From Acidimicrobiia bacterium (GTDB taxonomy: Bacteria > Actinomycetota > Acidimicrobiia > Acidimicrobiales > Poriferisodalaceae), in NCBI GenBank assembly GCA_022826045.1, contig JAJDVQ010000026.1, positions 1 to 62,202 of the forward strand: a stretch of DNA of 62,202 bases, given 5' to 3'. This document shows, piece by piece, positions 6,911 to 15,182 of the stretch. The notes beneath the pieces are model-generated. The model made no database searches, was not told the origin of the DNA, and was given only the letters and a program-made list of their open reading frames with translations. The stretch's first letter is position 1; the number at the start of each line of letters is the position of its first letter. A program made the translations under genes and the position numbers.

Positions 6911-8206
6911 GTGGCCCGCACCGCACCGGATGACCCCCGACGCGATCCCGCCAGCCTGCGTGCGGCGCGCGACCCTCTCGGCGTCTCATCGGTTGCGGTG
7001 CTGTGCATGCACACCTCGCCGTTGCATCAGCCGGGCAGCGGCGACGGAGGCGGCTTGAACGTCTACGTACGCGAGCTGACCGCCGCGCTCGCGCACCACG
7101 GTGTGAGCTGCGAAGTCTTCACCAGGCGCACCGAGCGCTCACAGCCCGAGACCGTCGACGTCGAGCCCGGCGTGCGCGTCACCCACGTCGACGCAGGGGG
7201 GCCGTCACTCGCCAAGGACGATCTTCCCGCCGCCGCCGCAGCCTTCGCAGATCGCGTCGGCGAGCACTTGGTTCGACGGCCCGTCGATGCCATCCACGCG
7301 CACTACTGGCTGAGCGGCTTGGCCGGCCACGATTTGAAGCACCGTCTGGACATCCCGCTGGCAGTCACGTTCCACACGCTGGGTCGCGTCAAGACCAGCA
7401 CCGGCGATCTCGAGCCGCGCCGCCGCGGTGACGCGGAGCAGCACATCATCGATTGCGCGGATGCCGTATTCACCTCCGGTGACGCGGAAGCAGCCTTGCT
7501 GGGTTCGCTCTACGACCTGCCGCCGGAGCGGGTTCACCAGTTGACGCCGGGCGTGGACCGGGCGATGTTCGCACCGGGTCAGCGTCACGCGGCGCGCGCA
7601 GCCATCGGTCTTCCGCCTGGGCCGGTCCTGCTGTTCGTCGGCCGTCTCCAGCCGCTCAAAGGCGCCGAGCTGGCCGTCGAGACCCTCGCAGCGACCAGGG
7701 CGAGCACCCCGGCGGGCAGAGATGCCCAGCTCGTCATCGTTGGCGGTCCGAGCGGACCCGACGGCGACGCCACGCTGGCCCGGCTGAGGTCGATGACCGA
7801 GGAGCTGGGAGTTGCCGGTTGCGTGCGGTTCGTCGATCCGCTCCCGCACCACCTGCTGTCCACCTACTACCGGGCGGCCGACGTCTGTCTCGTGCCGAGC
7901 CGCTCGGAGTCGTTCGGCCTCGTTGCCTTGGAAGCAGCAGCCTGCGGGACGCCCGTCGTGGCCTCCGATGTCGGAGGCTTGCGTGACAATGTGGACGAAG
8001 GCCGGACCGGGTATCTCGTGACGGGCCGCAACAGCGACGCGTACGCCCGACGGGTCTCCGACATCCTGAGCGATCCGCTGTTGGCGCTCCGGCTGGGAGA
8101 TGCAGGCTCGCAACGCGCGGAACGCTTCAGCTGGCCGGCCAGCGCCGCAGCGGCACTCGACGCGTTGGACGCTGCCGCGCGTCGTGAGCTCGTCGTCTGC
8201 GTATGA
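6911..8206 (+). CDS. mshA: MshA-like GT4 glycosyltransferase (mycothiol biosynthesis)
   Basis: 431 aa, full length. The N-terminal Rossmann domain begins CMHTSPLHQPGSGDGGGLNV, the MshA signature for the UDP-GlcNAc / inositol-3-phosphate site. IHAHYWLSG, FHTLGRVK, the linker PGVDRAMF and C-terminal FVGRLQPLKG and SRSESFGLVALEAAACGTPV with the E-x7-E donor-binding motif are all present. MshA makes the glycosidic precursor of mycothiol, the actinobacterial redox thiol. The downstream YbjN-like gene repeats the mycobacterial mshA-YbjN synteny. A sucrose-phosphate-synthase-type GT4 cannot be excluded but is less likely. Confidence 0.88.
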   Translation: MARTAPDDPRRDPASLRAARDPLGVSSVAVLCMHTSPLHQPGSGDGGGLNVYVRELTAALAHHGVSCEVFTRRTERSQPETVDVEPGVRVTHVDAGGPSLAKDDLPAAAAAFADRVGEHLVRRPVDAIHAHYWLSGLAGHDLKHRLDIPLAVTFHTLGRVKTSTGDLEPRRRGDAEQHIIDCADAVFTSGDAEAALLGSLYDLPPERVHQLTPGVDRAMFAPGQRHAARAAIGLPPGPVLLFVGRLQPLKGAELAVETLAATRASTPAGRDAQLVIVGGPSGPDGDATLARLRSMTEELGVAGCVRFVDPLPHHLLSTYYRAADVCLVPSRSESFGLVALEAAACGTPVVASDVGGLRDNVDEGRTGYLVTGRNSDAYARRVSDILSDPLLALRLGDAGSQRAERFSWPASAAAALDALDAAARRELVVCV

Positions 8207-8225
8207 GCCGCATGCCTGCGCTCAG

Positions 8226-8708
8226 ATGACATGCCGCCCAGCCACAGACGCCGAACTCGACCGGCTGGAGGCGCGTATGGACGCATGGCTGGCTGAGTGG
8301 GCCAGCTCGCAGGAATCCGGCGCGCCCGACGACCGCCCGCTGCTGCTCGACGTGACACGTGACGACGAGGTGCCCCGCCGCTGGTACGTGCGCCTGGCAG
8401 GGGATTCCCGTGATGTCATCGCCGTATGGCTGACGCTGCGCCAGCGCACGCTCGCTTACGAGTCCTACGTGCTGCCAGCACCGCCGCAACGAGCGCTGGA
8501 GGTGGCTGACTTCGTCCTGCGCCGCAACTACTCGCTGGTCGGCGCGCAGTACAGCACCGGACCCGAGGACGCCCTGTTCCTGACCGGCGAGATCGGGACG
8601 CACTTCGTCGACGAGGACGAGTTGGACCGGATCGTGGGCTCGCTGTGGGCCTATATCGAACGGGACTTCTCGACGCTGCTGCGGCTGGGTTTCTCCCAGC
8701 AGCAGTGA
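8226..8708 (+). CDS. YbjN-domain protein
   Basis: 160 aa. ATG 8226 is 19 bases after mshA; longer in-frame starts inside mshA are rejected. Features: LDRLEARMDAWLAEW helix, RRWYVRLAGDSRDVIAVWLT, TLAYESYVLPAPP, FVLRRNYSLVGAQYS, and an acidic DEDELDRIVGSLWAYIE end, the YbjN / type III secretion chaperone-like fold. YbjN proteins have no settled enzymatic role. The constant pairing with mshA in actinobacteria suggests a link to thiol metabolism, but that is inference from synteny. Confidence 0.8.
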   Translation: MTCRPATDAELDRLEARMDAWLAEWASSQESGAPDDRPLLLDVTRDDEVPRRWYVRLAGDSRDVIAVWLTLRQRTLAYESYVLPAPPQRALEVADFVLRRNYSLVGAQYSTGPEDALFLTGEIGTHFVDEDELDRIVGSLWAYIERDFSTLLRLGFSQQQ

Positions 8709-8925
8709 AATCGTTTGACTGTTCTCAGTAAGTTCTGATTGATTCTGTGCTCGCCGGGGCATTCGACGGCAGGCATGCAGGGACGTGCCCCGTTCTCAGC
8801 GAATGCCCCGGCACCACCAGATAGGTGGGACGTCGGGTGAGGAGTCTGGAGCGATCCAGTGCGGCGTGCCTCCGAGATTCCCCCGCAGCGGGCGAATTCC
8901 CCGCAGCGGCCCGGATGCGGTCCAG

Positions 8926-8931
8926 TACCGT
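8926..8931 (+). promoter_or_regulatory. -10 hexamer TACCGT, leaderless start of proC
   Basis: TACCGT, then 7 nt, then the ATG at 8939. The rest of the 8709-8938 spacer shows no feature. Confidence 0.55.
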
Positions 8932-8938
8932 GACGCGC

Positions 8939-9730
8939 ATGGCATCTGGGGTCGAACTGCTGATCGTGGGCGGCGGGAAGATGGGCGAGGCGCTCCTGGG
9001 CGGGTTGCTGGGGGCCGGCCGCCCCGCGGAGAGCATCGGCGTGACCGAGCCCATCGCTGCTCGTCGAGATGAGCTGGCGAGCCGCTACGGCGTCTCGACT
9101 TCGGATCATGTCGTCGCGTCGGCCGGCGCCATCTTGGCTACCAAGCCCGACGTCATCGGGTCGGTTGCGGCGGAGGTCGCAGCCGCAGGCACCGAGCGGA
9201 TCCTGTCGATTGCCGCTGGGGTGACCCTGGCAACACTCGACGGCGCGGCAGGCGCCGGCACGCCGATCGTGCGCGCGATGCCCAACACGCCGGCCCTCGT
9301 CTCCCAAGGCGCCGCAGCGATCTGCGGCAACAGCGACGCCACCGACGCCGACCTCGCGTGGGCAGAGGAGATCCTGGGATCGGTGGGTCGTGTCGTGCGA
9401 GTCCCCGAGCACCTCATGGATGCCGTGACGGGACTGTCCGGCTCGGGGCCCGCCTACGTCTTCCTCGTGGCCGAAGCGCTCATCGAGGCGGGCGTGCTCA
9501 TGGGCCTCGCTCGGCCCGTGGCGTCCGAGCTGGCCAACCAGACGCTGCTGGGCGCTGCGACGCTGCTCGCCGACGGTCGGCTGCCGGCCGCGCTCCGCGC
9601 CGACGTGACCTCGCCGGGCGGCACCACCGCAGCCGGTCTGCGCGAGCTCGAGCGCCACGGCGTGCGGGCGGCCTTCGCTGCCGCAGTCGAGGCAGCAACG
9701 CGCCGGTCCACCGAGCTCGGCGCTTCGTGA
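8939..9730 (+). CDS. proC: pyrroline-5-carboxylate reductase
   Basis: 263 aa, the usual ProC length. Rossmann motif LIVGGGKMGEALLGG at residues 6-20, then SIAAGVTLATL, the family block MPNTPALVSQGAAAI, and the C-terminal dimer/active-site block VTGLSGSGPAYVF and TSPGGTTAAGL. It catalyses the last NAD(P)H-dependent step of proline synthesis in the cytoplasm. The 3' end overlaps the next gene by 4 bases (GTGA) if that gene starts at 9727. Earlier in-frame starts (from 8825) would pass through the promoter hexamer. Confidence 0.95.
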   Translation: MASGVELLIVGGGKMGEALLGGLLGAGRPAESIGVTEPIAARRDELASRYGVSTSDHVVASAGAILATKPDVIGSVAAEVAAAGTERILSIAAGVTLATLDGAAGAGTPIVRAMPNTPALVSQGAAAICGNSDATDADLAWAEEILGSVGRVVRVPEHLMDAVTGLSGSGPAYVFLVAEALIEAGVLMGLARPVASELANQTLLGAATLLADGRLPAALRADVTSPGGTTAAGLRELERHGVRAAFAAAVEAATRRSTELGAS

Positions 9731-10602
9731 CCGAAGGCGAGCCCCGATTCGCAGCGGACCCGGCGCGGCGGACCGAGATGAGCGGGTTTGACACCGTCAC
9801 GTGCCTGAGCGACCTGGGCGCCGCCGACGAGTCAGTGGGCCTCATCCACTCGATCATCCGCCAGGCAGCACCGCAGGCCACCGTGATCGACCTGTGCCAC
9901 CACATCGATCCGCACGACACCCGCACCGCAGCGCTGATGCTCGTGCGCAGCGTGCCGCATCTCGCGCCCGGCGTGGTGCTGGCATCGGTGGGTCAGCGGC
10001 TGGATCGAGGGGCGATCGCCGTGTCTGTCGGGGAAGGACAGTCGATGCTGGTGGGCCCCGACAACGGGGTGCTGGCCGCGGCCGCGGCGGCCGTGGGCGG
10101 CGCGGATGCGGCAGTCCGCCTCGGCCCAGGCGAAGGCACTGCTGGCGGGCAGGCGCTGCACCCCGCGCGGGACGTGCTGGCGCCCGCTGCGGGCCGGCTG
10201 GCAGCGGGCGTGCCGCTCGAAGCGCTGGGCGAGCCGATCGATCCGACGCTGCTGCTGCCGTCCCTGGTTGCCGTTCCCCGCACGTCCGACGACGGATCGG
10301 TGACGGCGGAGGTCCTGTCGATCACCCGCTGGGGCACGGTGCAGCTCAACGTGGACCGCGAGGTGCTGGCCCCGCTCGGCGCCGTGCTGGTTGCGGAATG
10401 GACCTCGACAGCCGCCGCCGGCGTCGCGACGGAGCCGAATTCCCAGACGGTCCATCTCGCATCGCCGGGTTCGGCGCCAGCCGCCGGCTTGGCACTGTCC
10501 GATGATCCCTACGGCCTGCTGGAGCTCACGGTCGCCGGCGGGAGTGCGTCGCACCTCGGCTTTGCCGCGGGCACCGAGGTGCGATTGCGCCGGGCGACAT
10601 GA
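9727..10602 (+). CDS. SAM-hydroxide adenosyltransferase (DUF62/chlorinase-fold) family protein
   Basis: 291 aa from the GTG overlapping proC; an ATG at 9778 (274 aa) is an equally good start. N-terminal LSDLGAADESVGLIHSII with IDLCHHIDPHD, APGVVLASV and VGPDNGVLAAAA are the DUF62 landmarks. The C-terminal beta-barrel domain has SITRWGTVQLNV and SDDPYGLLELTV. Characterised members cleave S-adenosylmethionine to adenosine and methionine with water as nucleophile. Lies between proC and hemA, apparently in the proC transcript. Confidence 0.82.
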   Translation: MTEGEPRFAADPARRTEMSGFDTVTCLSDLGAADESVGLIHSIIRQAAPQATVIDLCHHIDPHDTRTAALMLVRSVPHLAPGVVLASVGQRLDRGAIAVSVGEGQSMLVGPDNGVLAAAAAAVGGADAAVRLGPGEGTAGGQALHPARDVLAPAAGRLAAGVPLEALGEPIDPTLLLPSLVAVPRTSDDGSVTAEVLSITRWGTVQLNVDREVLAPLGAVLVAEWTSTAAAGVATEPNSQTVHLASPGSAPAAGLALSDDPYGLLELTVAGGSASHLGFAAGTEVRLRRAT

Positions 10603-10688
10603 GCCTGCGCACGGCGATCGTGCTCGGCGCGCTCGCGGCCCTCATCCTGATTGCGGCGACGATCAGGCTGGTCTTCTTCTTCGCCTGA
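10599..10688 (+). CDS. 29-residue single-helix membrane peptide
   Basis: ATG at 10599 overlaps the stop of the DUF62 gene (ATGA) and encodes MSLRTAIVLGALAALILIA followed by ATIRLVFFFA: one positively charged N-terminus and one membrane helix. Overlapping translation and textbook topology argue for a real gene. Function unknown; a membrane anchor or modulator for the upstream protein is a guess. Confidence 0.6.
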   Translation: MSLRTAIVLGALAALILIAATIRLVFFFA

Positions 10689-10794
10689 GCGGCCGAGCGA
10701 ACATTGCCCCGCGACGTTGGGCAGAACGCGTGGAAACCGGGTGCTGCATCAGCGAGACTGTGCGGGTCGCATTCCCGAACCCTGGGTAATCCAC

Positions 10795-12054
10795 TTGTCC
10801 ATCGTTGTCATGGGCGTGAGCCATCGCAGCGCGCCGCTCGAATTGCTGGAGCGCTGCACGGTTGCCGCCGCCGACGTGCCGAAACGACTGAGCGATCTCG
10901 CCTCCTGCGAGCACGTCAGCGAGGCGGTCGTCGTCTCCACCTGCAACCGCACCGAGGCGTACGTCTTCGCCGAGAAATTCCATGCTGCGTTCGGCGAGCT
11001 GCGCGACTTCTTCTGCACCCTGTCGGGGGCTGCGCCCGCGGAGCTGTCCGACCATCTCTACGTGCACTACGACGACGCCGCGGCGCACCACCTGTTCCGG
11101 GTGGCCAGCGGCCTCGAATCGGCGGTGCTCGGAGAGCACGAGATCTTGGGCCAAGTTCGCACTGCGTGGGACGTGGCCCGTGCTGAGGGCACCGTCGGCG
11201 CAGTGCTGAATCAGCTCTTCCGCCATGGCATCAGCACCGGAAAGCGCGCTCGCACGGAGACTGGGATCGCACGCGGCACCGCATCGATCAGCCACGCAGC
11301 GGTCCACATGGCGGTCACCCACCTCGGATCGCTGTCAGATCGCCACGTGCTGGTGGTGGGCGCCGGCGAGATGGCCGACGGCATGGTCGTTGCGCTCGCA
11401 GCAGCCGGCCCTGCGTCGGTGCAGGTCGCGAACCGCACGCCGTCGCACGCCGAGGCGCTGGCCGCTCGTGTCGGCGGCCGTCATCTGCCGCTGGGCAGCC
11501 TCGAGGACGCGCTCGTCGAGGTCGACTTGCTGCTGACGTCGACGGGCGCCAGCTCGGTCATCGTCGACCACGCCAGCGTGGGAGAGGTCATCGCACGTCG
11601 TGCCGGGCGCCCGCTGCTGATCGTGGACATTGCGGTGCCGCGCGACGTCGATCCGGCAGTTGCCCGTATCGCCGGCGTCACCCTGCTCGACATGGACGAC
11701 CTGGCCCGCTTTGCTCATGCAGGCGAAGCCAGCAGGCAGGCTGAGGTTGCAGCGGTCGAGTCGATCCTGGCTGACGAGACGGAACGTTTCTCGACTGAGC
11801 GCACCGCCCGCCAGATGGCACCGCTGATCGAATCGCTGCGCGGCAGGGCCGAGGCGATGCGCCAGAACGAAGTCGAGCGGGCGCTTGCGGCCAATCCCCA
11901 GCTTGACGATGACGCGCACGAGGCGCTCGAGCTGGCAACGAAGGCCTTCGTGAACAAGCTGCTGCATCAGCCCACGGTGGCGATGCGCTCCGCCGCGGGC
12001 AAGGCCAAGGGCGACCGGCTCGCCGACTCGGTACGCGACCTGTTCGACCTGTAG
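10795..12054 (+). CDS. hemA: glutamyl-tRNA reductase
   Basis: 419 aa. The TTG start at 10795 gives M-SIVVMGVSHRSAPLELLE, matching the family N-terminus; the ATG at 10810 would remove the first strand. Catalytic cysteine in VVSTCNRTEAY (about residues 45-55), the tRNA/NADPH region ESAVLGEHEILGQV, Rossmann VLVVGAGEMADG, and the C-terminal dimerisation helix. It starts the C5 pathway to 5-aminolevulinate from Glu-tRNA. First gene of hemA-hemC-hemD, with hemL just downstream. Confidence 0.95.
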   Translation: MSIVVMGVSHRSAPLELLERCTVAAADVPKRLSDLASCEHVSEAVVVSTCNRTEAYVFAEKFHAAFGELRDFFCTLSGAAPAELSDHLYVHYDDAAAHHLFRVASGLESAVLGEHEILGQVRTAWDVARAEGTVGAVLNQLFRHGISTGKRARTETGIARGTASISHAAVHMAVTHLGSLSDRHVLVVGAGEMADGMVVALAAAGPASVQVANRTPSHAEALAARVGGRHLPLGSLEDALVEVDLLLTSTGASSVIVDHASVGEVIARRAGRPLLIVDIAVPRDVDPAVARIAGVTLLDMDDLARFAHAGEASRQAEVAAVESILADETERFSTERTARQMAPLIESLRGRAEAMRQNEVERALAANPQLDDDAHEALELATKAFVNKLLHQPTVAMRSAAGKAKGDRLADSVRDLFDL

Positions 12055-12065
12055 ATCGCGATTGC

Positions 12066-12953
12066 GTGAGGATCGCGACACGATCGAGCCCGCTGGCAAC
12101 CTGGCAAGCGCGCGCCGTACAGGCGGCGCTGGCAGCGGCCGGATGGTCCGGATCGCCCATCGAGCTGGTGCCGGTGTCCACCTCCGGTGACCAGGACCTG
12201 TCCACGCCGATCTCGCAGATGTCCGGTCGGGGGGTGTTCGTGACCGAAGTGCAGGCGGCGGTGCTCGATGGACGCGCAGACCTGGCGGTGCACAGCGCCA
12301 AGGACATGCGCTCTGAGCCGACCCCGGGACTGGAACTTGCGGGCTGTCTCGCGAGAGGCGATGCAGGCGACGCGCTCGTCGGGCTGGCGCTCGGCGAAGT
12401 CCCCCGCGGCGGCGCCGTGGCGACCGGCTCGCAGCGTCGCCAGTGCCAGCTCGCGGCCATGCGCCCGGATCTGCGCTTTGTCGGCCTGCGCGGCAACATG
12501 GCCCGTCGCATTGGCGCGGCCGACAATCCTGATATCGACGCAGCGGTCGTGGCGGCGGCGGCGCTGGAGCGTCTCGGGGAATCCCATCGCATCGCGCAGC
12601 GCTTCAGCCCAGACGAGTTGGTGCCGCAGGTCGGTCAAGGCGCCATCGCGATCGAGCATCGCGCCGATGACGCAGACGTTGCCGTTGCAGTCGGCGCCAT
12701 CGCCGACGCCGTGACGACACGGTGCGTCCGAGCCGAGCGCGCCTTTCTGCGGACGCTCGGCGGCGGTTGCGATCTGCCCACCGGGGCTCACGCCACTGTC
12801 GACGCCGATGGGCGCGTGCAGATGACGGCACTGCTGGCGACACCCGACGGCAGCACAATCGAGCGCACCTCGGGCACTGGTGCCGATGGAGACGCGCTCG
12901 GCATCGCCCTGGCGCGTGAGCTGATCGCTCGCACCGGCGGCGCATATGGCTGA
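12066..12953 (+). CDS. hemC: porphobilinogen deaminase (hydroxymethylbilane synthase)
   Basis: 295 aa, GTG start 11 bases after hemA. N-terminal RIATRSSPLATWQA, VSTSGDQ, FVTEVQAAVLDGRADLAVHS with KDM, the arginine-rich RGNMARRI region, VGQGAIAIEHR, and the cofactor cysteine in LGGGCDLPTGAHA, which binds the dipyrromethane cofactor. Polymerises four porphobilinogens. Overlaps hemD by 8 bases, implying coupled translation. Confidence 0.95.
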   Translation: MRIATRSSPLATWQARAVQAALAAAGWSGSPIELVPVSTSGDQDLSTPISQMSGRGVFVTEVQAAVLDGRADLAVHSAKDMRSEPTPGLELAGCLARGDAGDALVGLALGEVPRGGAVATGSQRRQCQLAAMRPDLRFVGLRGNMARRIGAADNPDIDAAVVAAAALERLGESHRIAQRFSPDELVPQVGQGAIAIEHRADDADVAVAVGAIADAVTTRCVRAERAFLRTLGGGCDLPTGAHATVDADGRVQMTALLATPDGSTIERTSGTGADGDALGIALARELIARTGGAYG

Positions 12954-13713
12954 CAGCCGTTCCGACCCGCTCGTCGGCAAGACCGTCGTCATCACGCGTG
13001 CGTCGCACCAGGCCGCTTCGCTGGCGGCGGCGCTGCATGAGCGAGGGGCGACGGTGGTTGTGGCGCCCGCGATTGCGGTGGTGCCGCCGCTCGACGGCGG
13101 ACAGCCGCTCGACGACGCGCTGCTGCGGCTCGAGCAGTACAGCTGGGTCGCGTTCACCTCCTCGAACGCCGTGGCAGCCACCTTCGCTCGCGCGGACCGG
13201 CGCGGTGTGCGCCGCCGCTTCGCCCGCATCCGCACCGCGGCCGTCGGTCCGACGACGGCCGCCCGCGTCGAGGCCGAGATCAACCGCCCGGTCACGCTGG
13301 TGCCGGAACGACATGATGCTGCCGGGCTCGCCTCGGCGTTCCCCGAACCCGGCCCCGGCGACTGGTGTTTCGTGCCCCAGTCGGCACAGGCCCGCCCCGA
13401 GCTCGTCGACGGCCTGCGCGCTCGCGGCTGGAGCGTCGATGCCGTGAACGCGTACCGCACCGTCACGCCCACGCTGTCCGATCATCTGGCCGCTGATGTG
13501 TCCCACGCGGATGCCGTGGTATTCGCCTCGCCCTCCGCCGTGCGCGGCCATCTGTCGCAGCTCGGCGGCGATCCCCTCACGGGCAAAGTGGTGTGCATCG
13601 GTCGCACCACCGCGGCGGCCTGCCGTGAAGCCGAGGTTCCGGTCGCCGCAGTTGCCGACGGCCCCACCGACGCAGGTCTCGTCGAGGCCGTCGTTGCCGT
13701 AGTGCATGGCTGA
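12946..13713 (+). CDS. hemD: uroporphyrinogen-III synthase
   Basis: 255 aa, about the usual length of a free-standing HemD. Two-lobed HUP-like pattern: GKTVVITRASHQAASLAAAL, WVAFTSSNAV (about 65-75), TAAVGPTTAA, then VNAYRTV, AVVFASPSAVRGHL and VCIGRTTAAAC. Cyclises hydroxymethylbilane. In several actinobacteria hemD is fused to a uroporphyrinogen methyltransferase; here no methyltransferase domain is present. Confidence 0.9.
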   Translation: MADSRSDPLVGKTVVITRASHQAASLAAALHERGATVVVAPAIAVVPPLDGGQPLDDALLRLEQYSWVAFTSSNAVAATFARADRRGVRRRFARIRTAAVGPTTAARVEAEINRPVTLVPERHDAAGLASAFPEPGPGDWCFVPQSAQARPELVDGLRARGWSVDAVNAYRTVTPTLSDHLAADVSHADAVVFASPSAVRGHLSQLGGDPLTGKVVCIGRTTAAACREAEVPVAAVADGPTDAGLVEAVVAVVHG

Positions 13714-13813
13714 TGCAGTCCCCGGTGGGACGGCGACCAAAGGACGCGTGGGTCCCGCTTCGGCTCGCGGCTGGCCCCATAGTCCGACGATGACTGCTCG
13801 CAGAGGCGTGGCC

Positions 13814-13819
13814 TACGCT
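13814..13819 (+). promoter_or_regulatory. -10 hexamer TACGCT upstream of hemL
   Basis: TACGCT, then 8 nt, then the GTG at 13828, indicating that hemL has its own near-leaderless promoter in the 114-bp gap after hemD. Confidence 0.5.
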
Positions 13820-13827
13820 GCGAGGCC

Positions 13828-15111
13828 GTGACCGGGCCGAACACGACGAACGCCGAACTGTTCGAGGCTGCGCGCGGGGTGATTCCCGGTGGCGTCAATT
13901 CGCCTGTGCGTGCGTTCGGCTCGGTCGGCGGCACGCCGTACTTCGTTGCGCGAGCCGAAGGGCCGTACGTCTTCGACGTTGAAGGCCGCCGGTATGCGGA
14001 TTTCGTGCAGTCCTACGGGGCGATCATCTTGGGTCACGCCCATCCTGCGATCACCGAGGCCATAGCCAAAGCTGCAGCCGACGGCACGTCCTACGGAGCC
14101 CCCACCGAACGCGAGGTAGCGCTGGCTGAGCGCATCGCGAACGCCGCGCCGGGAGTCGAGCAGGTGCGCTTGGTCAGCAGCGGCACCGAAGCGACGATGA
14201 CCGCGGTGCGGCTCGCGCGCGGCTTCACCGGACGGCCGCAGATCGTCAAGTTCGCCGGCTGCTATCACGGCCATGCAGATGCGCTGCTGGCAGAGGGCGG
14301 CAGCGGAGTCGCCACGCTCGGTCTGTCGGGCTCAGCCGGGGTCCCGCCCAGCGCCGTGGCCGACACGATCGTTGCGCCCTGCAACATCGTGCCGGAACTC
14401 GACGATCAGGTGGCCGCGGTCGTGGTGGAACCAGTGGCGGCGAATATGGGGCTCGTCCCGCCGGCGCCGGGCTTCCTGGCGGGCTTGCGGCATGCCTGCA
14501 CCGAAGCGGGAGCACTGCTGATCTTCGACGAGGTCATCACCGGCTTCCGCTTGGGCCTGGGAGGCGCGGCAGAGCGTTTCGGCGTCACGCCGGACATCTC
14601 CTGTTTCGGCAAGGTGATCGGCGGCGGACTGCCCATCGGCGCGCTCGGCGCCCGACGAGAGATCATGGAGACGCTGGCGCCGACCGGTCCGGTGTACCAA
14701 GCCGGGACGCTGTCGGGCAATCCGCTCGCGACAGCAGCAGGCCTCGCTGCGCTGGACCTGCTGACGCCCGCCGCGTACGGCGAGCTCGAGGCTCGCGCCA
14801 GCCAGTTCGCCGACGGCCTGCATGATGTGCTGGCCACCGCAGGCTTCGATGCCGTCGTCACCCAGGTCGGCACTCTCGTGGGCCTGTACTGCGGCCCGGC
14901 AGCCGAAGCCGGCTGGGCTCCGGTCGACTACGACGACGCCCGCTCCACCGACGAGCAGGCCTACGCACGCCTGCACGCCGAGCTGCTCCGCCGTGGCGTG
15001 GCCTTCGCCCCCGGTGCCTACGAGGCGATCTTCGTCGGCCTCGCCCACACCCCCGACATCATCGACGAATCCCTGACCGCCATCGCCGCCGCCTCAACTG
15101 CGATCACATAG
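13828..15111 (+). CDS. hemL: glutamate-1-semialdehyde 2,1-aminomutase
   Basis: 427 aa, complete. Start region LFEAARGVIPGGVNSPVRAF, PLP-site blocks VSSGTEATMTAVRLAR and CYHGHADALL, AVVVEPVAANMGLV, FDEVITGFR with the PLP-binding aspartate, and the Schiff-base lysine in SCFGKVIGGGLPIGA. Converts GSA to 5-aminolevulinate, the second C5 step. hemB (next step) is not between hemD and hemL and is not in this window. Confidence 0.96.
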   Translation: MTGPNTTNAELFEAARGVIPGGVNSPVRAFGSVGGTPYFVARAEGPYVFDVEGRRYADFVQSYGAIILGHAHPAITEAIAKAAADGTSYGAPTEREVALAERIANAAPGVEQVRLVSSGTEATMTAVRLARGFTGRPQIVKFAGCYHGHADALLAEGGSGVATLGLSGSAGVPPSAVADTIVAPCNIVPELDDQVAAVVVEPVAANMGLVPPAPGFLAGLRHACTEAGALLIFDEVITGFRLGLGGAAERFGVTPDISCFGKVIGGGLPIGALGARREIMETLAPTGPVYQAGTLSGNPLATAAGLAALDLLTPAAYGELEARASQFADGLHDVLATAGFDAVVTQVGTLVGLYCGPAAEAGWAPVDYDDARSTDEQAYARLHAELLRRGVAFAPGAYEAIFVGLAHTPDIIDESLTAIAAASTAIT

Positions 15112-15164
15112 CCAGCAGCCCCCGGGCACAGTCACCGCCCGACTGCGTGCTCTCGCATCGCGGT

Positions 15165-15182
15165 CGTCTGACGGCTCAGACG
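15165..15182. terminator. hairpin between convergent hemL and DUF4143 gene
   Basis: Perfect 7-bp stem CGTCTGA / TCAGACG with tetraloop CGGC, directly abutting the stop codon of the minus-strand gene. No T-tract, as is common in high-GC actinobacteria. A bidirectional terminator is likely. Confidence 0.55.

Noticed and set aside
9727..10602. Fluorinase or chlorinase function
   Set aside because: Housekeeping context next to proC and hemA; nothing indicates halogen metabolism, and hydroxide adenosyltransferase is the default activity of the family.
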